NCBI GenBank assembly: GCA_025357875.1
Contig: JANYLK010000126.1
Coordinates: forward strand, 1-64,000
Length of the DNA: 64,000 bases
Direction of reading: 5' to 3'
Source of the DNA: Granulicella sp.
Lineage (GTDB): Bacteria > Acidobacteriota > Terriglobia > Terriglobales > Acidobacteriaceae
Shown in pieces: positions 54,905-62,706 of this stretch; within the stretch, counting starts at the first letter, position 1, and each line of letters begins with the position of its first letter. Both the position numbers and the translations under genes were made by a program. Below the pieces are notes generated by a model that was not told where the DNA came from, did not search any database, and saw only the letters and a program-made list of their open reading frames with translations.

Positions 54905-56020
54905 CTACTGCTGAATTGCCGGCCAGTCGCCGGGCCAGGTAATGGTATTCACGAAGAGGTAGTCAAGATAGTTTGAGGCGACACTCAACGCGTGATACGT
55001 AATCAAGTCGCCGTGCACTGAATCGATGAGGACGGTGGAACCGCCTGGTGCGGTCCAGAGCGCACCGGACTGCAGAATAATGATTCCCCCGCCCTGCAGC
55101 ATTGACGTTCCTGACTGATCCACGAACGGCCCCTGCGGACTGGAGGAGCGTCCCACTGCAATTTTGTAGTTGTCTGTGGAGCTGACGTTATTGCAGCAGT
55201 AATCAAACGAGACAAATAGGTAGTAGTAGTTATTGTGCTTGACGAGATTCGGTCCCTCGATCGGATTATTCTGAACTAATGGGCGCGTGGCTAGATTAAC
55301 GATTGCGGCGTTGATGGTGGAAAGCATACCGGTCGCCGGATTGATCTCGCGCTGATAGATCCCTCCCCAATAACTTCCGTAGGTCAACCAGATGTGGTTC
55401 ACGGTTCCGGACGTATCCGTGTCAATCAGAATACTGGGATCGATCGCGTTGAAGTTGTCGCTGCTCTGAGACGAGAGCACGATGCCCTGATCCACCCACT
55501 TGTAAGCAGGGTCGGTCTGGATCATGGTCGTGTTGGTCGCGACGCCGATAAGCGAGTGGTTCTGGCCAAAAACGGAGGCCGCATAGTAGACATGATAGAG
55601 CCCATTGAAGTAGCTGATGTCGGGCGCCCAGAAGATCTTGAAGGCCGGAAAGACGTTCAAAATAGTCTGTGGCACGAAGTTGAAGACTTGGCCGCATCGC
55701 GACCAAGTCAGCTTATCGGTCGAGCAATGGATGGGGAGATAGCCTACCTGCGGATTCCCGGGTTGATCGCCGGGGTCAGTAGAAAGGGAGTAGTAGACCC
55801 CCGCCTGGTAGACGATCGAGGGGTCGTGTACCAAGGTGATTGCGCCAGACAGAGCGAAAGTTGGGGCCATTGCCGACCCCGCGGCGGGCGTTGATGTCGG
55901 GCTTGAGGCGGGCGGTGAAGAGCTGCCGCAACCAAGAATAAAACCGAGCGTGCCGACAGGTATGATGCGGAGGAAATGGAAGCGTCTAAGTAGGTGACGG
56001 AAGGGAGAAACCAGGAACAT
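54905..56020 (-). CDS. GH43-family arabinanase-like lipoprotein
   Basis: Protein of 371 residues. The N-terminus ends a hydrophobic helix in FILGCGSSS, a lipobox with Cys31, followed by a Ser/Pro/Thr linker. The five-bladed propeller of glycoside hydrolase family 43 follows: catalytic base Asp in GAITLVHDPSIV (about 65), transition-state modulator Asp in FNAIDPSILID, proton donor Glu in NNPIEGPNLV, with FWAPDISYFNGLYHVYY. GH43 enzymes with this layout attack alpha-1,5-linked arabinan. A paralogue (60862-62043) shares most motifs, and the two frame the cytochrome operon. The lipid anchor suggests surface attachment. Confidence 0.9.
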   Translation of the reverse strand: MFLVSPFRHLLRRFHFLRIIPVGTLGFILGCGSSSPPASSPTSTPAAGSAMAPTFALSGAITLVHDPSIVYQAGVYYSLSTDPGDQPGNPQVGYLPIHCSTDKLTWSRCGQVFNFVPQTILNVFPAFKIFWAPDISYFNGLYHVYYAASVFGQNHSLIGVATNTTMIQTDPAYKWVDQGIVLSSQSSDNFNAIDPSILIDTDTSGTVNHIWLTYGSYWGGIYQREINPATGMLSTINAAIVNLATRPLVQNNPIEGPNLVKHNNYYYLFVSFDYCCNNVSSTDNYKIAVGRSSSPQGPFVDQSGTSMLQGGGIIILQSGALWTAPGGSTVLIDSVHGDLITYHALSVASNYLDYLFVNTITWPGDWPAIQQ

Positions 56021-56139
56021 GTGGAACTCCTACGCCGGTAGGCAGGGGTTCGCCTGGCCATATAGACGGCCCGGTAAATGTTTACTGAGTGGCTTCGACT
56101 CTACGGTGTTCGATCATCCACTGTCAATAAATTGCGGCC

Positions 56140-56502
56140 CTACTGGACGCTAAGCTGGGGTGCTACCTGGCGAGGGGGTTTCGCCCGGCAATGCTGGAGG
56201 TACCGCACGAGCTCTTCGACCTCATCTCCGGTGAGTGCCTCCCGAAATGCCGGCATTGCCCCGCTACCTTCCAGAATCTGCTGACGCAACGCATTCTTGT
56301 TCTTTCTGCGGCCGACTCCGCTGAGGTCTGGTCCCTTGTGGCCGCCAATCCCCCCGATCGCGTGGCATTGAAGGCACCCCTTATCATGAAACTCTGTCGC
56401 CCCGCGCTCGTTCGCGGGCTCACCCGCACCTTTCCGCGTGAGCGACAGAGTGAAAACCAAAAGTAGGACGAAGCGTTGCCAGATCTTGATCGGTATTCTC
56501 AA
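56140..56502 (-). CDS. monohaem c-type cytochrome
   Basis: Protein of 120 residues with an N-terminal hydrophobic signal (about 10-21) and one haem-binding CLQCH motif at 43-47. The probable sixth ligand is Met83 in GAMPAF. Class I cytochrome c proteins carry electrons in the periplasm. The start overlaps the previous gene's stop by 4 bases, so the gene is the last of a coupled operon with a CRTAC1-type protein and a multihaem cytochrome. The short, soluble form with a basic C-terminus suggests a diffusible or membrane-tethered carrier. Confidence 0.92.
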   Translation of the reverse strand: MRIPIKIWQRFVLLLVFTLSLTRKGAGEPANERGATEFHDKGCLQCHAIGGIGGHKGPDLSGVGRRKNKNALRQQILEGSGAMPAFREALTGDEVEELVRYLQHCRAKPPRQVAPQLSVQ

Positions 56503-58718
56503 TGGCTTTTTTCAAGCGATGTGGAGGGTCCCATGTCGGTATCGCTGTGGACGTGCCAGGGAACGCTCTCCGCGGCGATCTCGTCATGATTTCTCAGGAA
56601 CTCGAGCGCGTATGTATTCGCGGTCGGATCATCTTTTTGGTCGGCGAAGCGTGCAGACTCAATCGCTGCCTCCGGCTTCATTCCAAGCCGGCGATAGAGA
56701 ATAGAAAGGTTGTAGTGGGCTGCAAGGTCGTCTGGATCGATGGCCTGTAGCCGCTCGTACTCGCCCCTGGCCTGCTGATACAGGTGCTGTTGGTAATACG
56801 AAAAGCCGAGTTCCCGATGAGCGTCGCGCGAGTTTGGAAAAGCTGCAGCGACTTTCTTCAGATCATCAATTGCACCGTCGAGGTTGCCCTGGTTCCGCTC
56901 CACCAAAGCGAGATAGTAGAGCGCCCTCGGATTCCCCGGGCTGAGGCTAAGCGCCTTGGTCAGATCAACGCGCGCGACGTCATACTTCTCCCATTGGAAG
57001 TTCGCCAGCGCAATATTGGTATATGCGTCCACGTAGTCCGGCCGCAGCCGCGCCACCTGCTCAAAAGCGTGTACCGCCTCGCCGTATTGTTGCGCGTCGA
57101 GCAGACCGATGCCGTAGTTGTTCCAGCGCATCCACTCCGGATTGTCGGCAGGATCAGCCGGTTCCGGATCGTTCGAGCCAATGCGCAACAGCCGCGTTCT
57201 TGTTGCCATGACCACTAGTGGCTCGGTCGTATGCTTGCCCATGCCAAAGTCGATGAAGTGCTGATTGAAGCGGCGGTAGTCGACCTGCGCAGTTACGGAT
57301 AGCGCCCCGGAAGTGAGTTTTTCCGGTACACGGAACTGATAACGTACCACCTGCGATCGTCCCGCCTGGATCGTGTTGTTATATGCCACAACGCGGTTGG
57401 CCCATACCTGGTGCAGGTCGTTCAGTTTACCTTCCTTGTTGATCAGGCGGTTCGTGAAGCTATGAGCACGCTCGTCGAGACTGCCGTCAGGCTTCAGGAA
57501 GCCACTCTGCATAATCGTCGCGCCGGACGGATCCTTGACGGTGAATTGCACCCACGATTCATAGATATCGCGCTGTTCCGGGACATGGCTGTGCGCCGCT
57601 CCCTTATTCTGAATGACCACCGAAACCGTTACCGCATCGCCACCGTGCAACGCGTAAGGCTGAGTTCCAAGAGGCGCGACCAGACTATGCTCGGTCTGCT
57701 TCTCCACGGCAAACAGGTCCACGTTGAAGACGCCTGCCTGCAGGAAGGCCACAGTCTTCTGCAATTGATCGTCGTAGTGAAAATAGGTGGGGATCATGGT
57801 GTTCGCGCCCAGCCAGCGGTGCGAGGCGAACTGCCCGTTCTTCGCTCCTGGGTCCAATCCTGTCAGAGGCGCCCTCGTCATGTGACATGTCTGACAAGTA
57901 GAGACGGCAGGCTTGACATAAAAAGGTAGTGGCGATTGCTTCGCGTACGACGACATCTGCCATTCGTCGGAGAGAAAGATAGCACGTTGCCATTTATAGT
58001 CGTTCAAGCTAGCGGGCAGAGCAGCTTTGTGGCAGCTCGAGCAGAACTCGGGCGAGCGATAGAAGTCCTTCATCACTGCCTTACTGTGTCGGTCGAGATG
58101 CGCCAGAATCTCGGCGTCGCTCACCTTGCCTACGATCGGTTTGCCTGACTCGTCCAGCAACACCGTCGGTTGGCCCATCACATAACTTCCAGTGCCGCGC
58201 TGATCGACCTTCTGGATGGAGTGGCAGACCGAGCATGTGATTCCATCGTCATCAGTAGGGCGCTTCTGCGCTACGCCCTTGGTCATCGACCCGGACGTCA
58301 ATGCGATGGGATTGTGGCAGCCTTCGCAATGCCGCCCAAACTCGACGCCCTTCCCATTCATCAGCAGGCTGACGTTCTTCGTATACCAGGGCGCTCGGAA
58401 TGAATTTGCGTGGGCCGACTGCCTCCACTGCGTATGTGCTTCCTGATGACAGTGTCCGCAGTAGGCCGCCGTCGGAAATGTCTTCGGGTCAATGAACTCG
58501 CCCGTATCAGTTGTCGCATTGGAAGGAAGGAATGGCTGGCCCGCACCGAGGTGGAAGTCATAGGTCTGCGCGATGTGCTCGCTATAAACGTGTCTTGCAG
58601 CTACCGGATCTTCATCCGCGTGAGCCGTCTTTGTTGGCACCAGATGCGCCACGGCCGCGGAGATCATGCCACCGGCGAGCGCGCAGAGTAGAACGTGTTG
58701 AACCCTTCTCCAATTCAT
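56499..58718 (-). CDS. multihaem cytochrome (5 x CxxCH) with C-terminal TPR repeats
   Basis: Protein of 739 residues. A signal or anchor helix (about 9-26) leads to a cytochrome c554-like haem domain with five CxxCH motifs: CGHCH (87-91), CEGCH (131-135), CSVCH (162-166), CSSCH (226-230) and CQTCH (275-279). A beta-rich middle (about 300-515) follows, then TPR helices (about 530-700) with YGEAVHAFEQVARLRPDYVDA and EKYDVARVDLTKALSLSPGN. It starts 4 bases inside the stop of the CRTAC1 gene and overlaps the following cytochrome by 4 bases. It should be a periplasmic electron carrier or oxidoreductase whose TPR repeats bind a partner. The final substrate is not visible from sequence. Confidence 0.93.
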   Translation of the reverse strand: MNWRRVQHVLLCALAGGMISAAVAHLVPTKTAHADEDPVAARHVYSEHIAQTYDFHLGAGQPFLPSNATTDTGEFIDPKTFPTAAYCGHCHQEAHTQWRQSAHANSFRAPWYTKNVSLLMNGKGVEFGRHCEGCHNPIALTSGSMTKGVAQKRPTDDDGITCSVCHSIQKVDQRGTGSYVMGQPTVLLDESGKPIVGKVSDAEILAHLDRHSKAVMKDFYRSPEFCSSCHKAALPASLNDYKWQRAIFLSDEWQMSSYAKQSPLPFYVKPAVSTCQTCHMTRAPLTGLDPGAKNGQFASHRWLGANTMIPTYFHYDDQLQKTVAFLQAGVFNVDLFAVEKQTEHSLVAPLGTQPYALHGGDAVTVSVVIQNKGAAHSHVPEQRDIYESWVQFTVKDPSGATIMQSGFLKPDGSLDERAHSFTNRLINKEGKLNDLHQVWANRVVAYNNTIQAGRSQVVRYQFRVPEKLTSGALSVTAQVDYRRFNQHFIDFGMGKHTTEPLVVMATRTRLLRIGSNDPEPADPADNPEWMRWNNYGIGLLDAQQYGEAVHAFEQVARLRPDYVDAYTNIALANFQWEKYDVARVDLTKALSLSPGNPRALYYLALVERNQGNLDGAIDDLKKVAAAFPNSRDAHRELGFSYYQQHLYQQARGEYERLQAIDPDDLAAHYNLSILYRRLGMKPEAAIESARFADQKDDPTANTYALEFLRNHDEIAAESVPWHVHSDTDMGPSTSLEKSH

Positions 58719-60643
58719 CTCGCTGGCTCCGCAGATGTTTTCTTCTGGCCTGAAACCGCACCCGCGTGCGCTCCACTCAAAGGCACCGGAGCGAGCACTT
58801 TACCCGTGCCGCTGCCCTCGACCACGTTGTAGATTGCGTCCACGCCGGGGAGCGCGATCTGCTCGACGACTCCGCTCGGCCAGTGAACTTCCAGTGATTC
58901 GATCTTAGCCGCCGCGCCAATTCCGAAGTGCAGACGTGGATCGGAAGACGACGCAAAACTCCCTCCGCTCACTACATCGCCTCGTTGCTTGAAGCCATTC
59001 GCCTTCAGGTAAACCGTAGCGCCGATCGCATCACGCGGGCTCTTCGCGCCTCCCACCAGCCGCAGCCCCACCCAGTGATTCTGGTTAGCGACCACGTTGT
59101 GCAGGAAGGACGGCGTTCCATCCAGATTGTTGATGATGGCATCGATTTTGCCATCGTTGAACAGGTCGCCGAAGGCCATGCCCCGGCCGACTCCCAGCTT
59201 CGCTAGGCTCGTTCCCTCGACCGCTGGAACCAGCTCCAGCTTGCCATTGACATTGTGAAACAAGAGCGGCCGCTGCTGCCAGGTCGTGCCCCAGTTCATC
59301 TGGTCTACCTGCGGGTAGACATGCCCGTTCACTTCGATTAGATCGAGCCAACCATCGTTGTCGTAATCGAAGAACGAGGTGCCCCAGCCTAGGAATGGAA
59401 TGGTAGGCTCCGCAATACCCATCTGATAGCTCACATCGGTGAAATTTGCGTCGCCATCGTTGCGGTAGAGCGGCTTGTAGTCGTCGGAGAAGGTCGTATT
59501 GAATACATCGATCAGCCCGTTGTGGGTCAGGTCGCCGGCTGCAATACCCATCGACGCTGTCTCTCGGCCACTTTCGTTCAGGGCATAGCCGGAGGCAAAG
59601 CTCGCATCCTCGAAGGTGCCATCGCCCTTGTTCAGATAGAGGTAGTTGGGAGTCGAGTCGTCGGCAACCAAAAGATCCATCTTGCCGTCGTTGTTCACGT
59701 CGACGAACAGAGAAGCCAAGCCATAATAGGCAGCTTTATCCGCAACGCCAGCGGCAGCACTCACATCGGTGAAGGTTCCATCTCCGTTGTTGTGGAATAG
59801 ATGATCCGGCTCACCCTTTAGACCGCGCGGTCCGCACATTACCTTGACACCGCGAAACTGGCAGAAGCTATACGCTACACTCCGCGATCCCTGGGCTGGA
59901 GGATCGGCGATTTCGTAGTGAACATACCCTGGAACGAAGAGGTCCAACTTGCCGTCGCCGTCGTAGTCGCCCCATGTCGCTCCGGTCGACCAATTGCCCA
60001 ACGCAACGCCAGCCTTCTCCGCCACGTCGGTAAACGTGCCGTCGTGATTGTTGTGATACAGCCGATTCTTGCCGAAGTTCGAGACATAGATATCGGGCCA
60101 GCCATCGTTGTCGTAGTCCGCGATCGCCACGCCGAAACCCCAACGGTCGTTTGCCACTCCGGCCTGCTGAGTCACGTCCGTGAACGTACCATCGCGATTG
60201 TTGTGGAAGAGCGCGGCGTGTGGCGGCGTCGCCTTGCCCGACATCGCTTCGTAGGTCGATCCATTCACCAGGTAGATGTCCATCCATCCGTCGTTGTCGT
60301 AATCGATCAGGCCGACGCCCGAGCCCACCGTCTCCAAGATGAACTGCTTTTCGGGCGTCCCCATCTTGTGTCGCCACTTCGCCAGACCAGAACTCTCTGC
60401 GATGTCTTGAAAGATTACCGGGCCGGTCTTAACGAAGCCGCCCGCTGTGATCGGCCGATGCTCCGGATCGAGCACCACCGCGTGCGGACCGCCCGTATTC
60501 ACGCCGCCCATCGCCGCGGGCTGCGCGCCTTCCGTAGGCCTCTGCGCCTGCTGGTCGGTGGTTGATTGCGCCGCTGCAGGCAGCACAAGGCAAGCCAATA
60601 GCAGGAACGAAGAAAATCGGAAGAGCTGTTTACTGCGTCGCAT
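58715..60643 (-). CDS. CRTAC1-family protein with FG-GAP repeats and ASPIC/UnbV domain
   Basis: Protein of 642 residues from the ATG at 60643 (GGAG 9 bases upstream), opening a signal peptide QLFRFSSFLLLACLVLPAA. The body has FG-GAP calcium-binding repeats, several times of the type DYDNDGWMDIYLVN, DYDGDGKLDLFV and DVNNDGKMDLLV, which form a beta-propeller like integrin alpha chains. The C-terminal ASPIC/UnbV domain is KIESLEVHWPSGVVEQI. A longer reading to 60808 would append the remnant of another ASPIC domain. The stop overlaps the next start by 4 bases, so the protein is made with the multihaem cytochrome. CRTAC1 proteins are secreted; their role beside cytochromes is unknown. Confidence 0.92.
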   Translation of the reverse strand: MRRSKQLFRFSSFLLLACLVLPAAAQSTTDQQAQRPTEGAQPAAMGGVNTGGPHAVVLDPEHRPITAGGFVKTGPVIFQDIAESSGLAKWRHKMGTPEKQFILETVGSGVGLIDYDNDGWMDIYLVNGSTYEAMSGKATPPHAALFHNNRDGTFTDVTQQAGVANDRWGFGVAIADYDNDGWPDIYVSNFGKNRLYHNNHDGTFTDVAEKAGVALGNWSTGATWGDYDGDGKLDLFVPGYVHYEIADPPAQGSRSVAYSFCQFRGVKVMCGPRGLKGEPDHLFHNNGDGTFTDVSAAAGVADKAAYYGLASLFVDVNNDGKMDLLVADDSTPNYLYLNKGDGTFEDASFASGYALNESGRETASMGIAAGDLTHNGLIDVFNTTFSDDYKPLYRNDGDANFTDVSYQMGIAEPTIPFLGWGTSFFDYDNDGWLDLIEVNGHVYPQVDQMNWGTTWQQRPLLFHNVNGKLELVPAVEGTSLAKLGVGRGMAFGDLFNDGKIDAIINNLDGTPSFLHNVVANQNHWVGLRLVGGAKSPRDAIGATVYLKANGFKQRGDVVSGGSFASSSDPRLHFGIGAAAKIESLEVHWPSGVVEQIALPGVDAIYNVVEGSGTGKVLAPVPLSGAHAGAVSGQKKTSAEPAR

Positions 60644-60829
60644 GTTTACTTCTCCACCGGCACTTGCACCGGCGTTTGAACCGGCACGCCTGTTTGCCGG
60701 CGCAGGCTGGTCCGGCTCGTCTATTGTTAGCATTTTGTCCGTACTGACGTCATCCACCTTTTGATTGATACCGCTGGGCCATAAAATCTCAACTGACTTT
60801 ACCATCACATCGCTGCCCAGGCCAAAGTG
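60644..60829 (-). pseudogene. 5'-truncated remnant of a second ASPIC/UnbV domain
   Basis: In the frame of the next gene, the sequence between a TAG (60830-60832) and its start reads HFGLGSDVMVKSVEILWPSG, the core of an ASPIC/UnbV domain, then a Pro/Ala-rich tail. It is like, but not identical to, the domain at the end of the following gene (ESLEVHWPSG). Nothing further upstream belongs to it, since the GH43 gene's stop codon lies within about 30 bases. It is therefore the last scrap of a second CRTAC1-type gene. Confidence 0.75.
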
Positions 60830-60861
60830 CTATCCATGCGGTGGCGCCCAAACCTCCATTG

Positions 60862-62043
60862 TCACTTAACATCCTCGTCGAGCCGGGCCGATGGCCAACC
60901 ATCCTCCCATCCCACCGTCGAAATGTGCAGCGCCGGCCGGCCGTTCTCTGCGCTGTAAGCATGAAACACAAGTATGTCTTTATCAGCAGTATGCAGCAAA
61001 GACCCTCCGCCGGGCCCAAGCCACTTCCCATTCGCGCTCAGCAATGGGGATCCGCCACCCTCCAGCATCGGCTTGCCATCGCGATCCGCATAGGGCCCAG
61101 TCACGTTTTTTGAGCGACCAACCGTCGTCCGGTAGGTGCTCTTCAGCCCGCGGCAACACAGGTCCCACGACACGAACAGGTAGTAGAAATCCCCGTGGCG
61201 AAGGATGAACGGCGCCTCAATTGCCTCAGTGCCAGGCGGCAGATCGGGATTGCGCGGAGTCACCGAAGCCGTCTTCGCTCGCGCTGCCAGCGAATATTGT
61301 CGGGTGTCCTTCGCCGACAGCAGACCGGTCTTACGGTCGAGGTGCCGCATCTTGATTCCCGTCCAGAAGCTGCCAAAGGCAAGCCATGCTTCACCTTTCT
61401 CATCGAGAATCAAGTTCGGATCGATCGCATTGAAATCCTCTTGTTCGGTGGAACGAAGCACGAGTCCGCGGTCCACCCATTTCGATCTCTCACTCGTCGA
61501 GTCAAGGGTCTCGTTAGTGGCCAGCGCAATCCCCGAGGTGTTCTTCCCGAAGACCGAAAATGAGTAATACAAGTGGTACAGCCCATCAAAGTAGGAGATG
61601 TCGGGAGCCCAGAGGTCCTTTGTCTGCGGACTTATGTCGTGAATCCAGGTTGGAACCGTGTCAAACACATGTCCGCATCGAGTCCACTGATGCAGATCAG
61701 GGGAGCATCTGATCGGAAACTGTCCGATCGGCGCTGGCCGAGCTACGCCTGAATCAGTCGCTGATCCCGGGGGGGCACTGACGCCGGGTTGGCCGGATGA
61801 CGCAGCGTTTCCCGGTGGGGCCGACGCTCCCAACGGTCTAGGCGGATAAGCCGCTCCTGTAGCGAAGACGTAGTACGTGCCGTGATCGAAGCCAATAGAT
61901 GGATCGTGTGTTCCGGCAATATCGCCCGACAACTCGAGCGCCTGCGGTGTCTCCGCAGCCTTCTGACCAACAGCGCCAGTGAACGCGAAGATTCCCAGGA
62001 TGACTACGGCTGCTGAGCTGCAGTGTTGGTGTGAATTTTTCAT
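60862..62043 (-). CDS. secreted GH43-family arabinanase-like enzyme
   Basis: Protein of 393 residues from the ATG at 62043, with GGGAG close upstream; a reading 32 codons longer has no signal. The signal peptide (AAVVILGIFAFTGAVG) is followed by the GH43 propeller: catalytic base Asp in GDIAGTHDPSIG, modulator Asp in NAIDPNLILD, proton donor Glu in TEAIEAPFIL, and LWAPDISYFDGLYHLYY. It is paralogous to the GH43 lipoprotein at 54905-56020. A Gly/Ala/Pro/Ser-rich stretch with SAPPG twice is inserted in the first blade, between ATGAAYPPRPL and PAPIGQFPIRC, and is absent from the paralogue. The enzyme should cleave alpha-linked arabinan in the periplasm. Confidence 0.9.
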   Translation of the reverse strand: MKNSHQHCSSAAVVILGIFAFTGAVGQKAAETPQALELSGDIAGTHDPSIGFDHGTYYVFATGAAYPPRPLGASAPPGNAASSGQPGVSAPPGSATDSGVARPAPIGQFPIRCSPDLHQWTRCGHVFDTVPTWIHDISPQTKDLWAPDISYFDGLYHLYYSFSVFGKNTSGIALATNETLDSTSERSKWVDRGLVLRSTEQEDFNAIDPNLILDEKGEAWLAFGSFWTGIKMRHLDRKTGLLSAKDTRQYSLAARAKTASVTPRNPDLPPGTEAIEAPFILRHGDFYYLFVSWDLCCRGLKSTYRTTVGRSKNVTGPYADRDGKPMLEGGGSPLLSANGKWLGPGGGSLLHTADKDILVFHAYSAENGRPALHISTVGWEDGWPSARLDEDVK

Positions 62044-62119
62044 CGTGTCTCCCGGGATAGCGATTGTCATCCCTGTTGCTTCGTCCGCGCTCACGCCGCT
62101 GATCGGCCAGTCAGACCCG

Positions 62120-62560
62120 CTAATTGCCACCATCCGCATCGGTAGGAATCTGCTCCTCGCGGGGTAATTGCCGATGGTTGTCTATCTTGCTCGCTCGCTT
62201 GTCAGCCTGCATCTTTTCCGCCGCATCCCGCAACATGCGGAATTGTGCCAGCGCAGCGTTCGCCTCGCCCATACGGTGCATCCGGCGATATACACGGGCA
62301 GCTGATAGAAGGCTAGCGTGTTCAGCGTCGTGTCGCCTCTGGCGATACTCGGACGTTGCAGGTTAGCGATTCTGGCTGCATCTTGCGCAGGATCCACCTG
62401 CGCTCGCCCCAGATAATAGTATGTACTCTCAAAAGCCTAGCTTGAGTTGCATCGCTTGCTCCAGCAACGACACCGCTTGCTGCCATCGCCCCAAACACAG
62501 ACTTCTGCTAATCCAGATCATTTGGCGGGAGTTCCGCGTCTCCTCGCCGACCAGTATAGT
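62120..62560 (-). pseudogene. decayed TPR-repeat protein
   Basis: TPR-like fragments lie in different frames of the minus strand: RWQQAVSLLEQAMQLK (about 62430-62490), then STYYYLGRAQVDPAQDAARI (about 62360-62420), then RVYRRMHRMGEANAALAQFR and LRDAAEKMQADKRASKID, which end at a TAG at 62120. Joining them needs at least two frameshifts. The repeats are the kind often found in secreted TPR proteins next to CRTAC1 genes, so it may have belonged to the same lost module as the ASPIC remnant. The 5' part is not recoverable. Confidence 0.65.
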
Positions 62561-62706
62561 GCAACGTTTCATGCCCATCCGCGATCGAAAGGCTGGCAAA
62601 CGGTGAAAGCCTGCCTGCCCTATTGTTGATTGATCAATGGTCAATAATGAATCTTCAACACCAACTAAACGTTTCGCGGTCCGATCAACAGCCGCTATCG
62701 AGATTC

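Noticed and set aside
60643..60808. Longer N-terminus for the CRTAC1 protein
   Set aside because: It would place an ASPIC motif ahead of the signal peptide; the upstream part is a remnant and the SD favours 60643.
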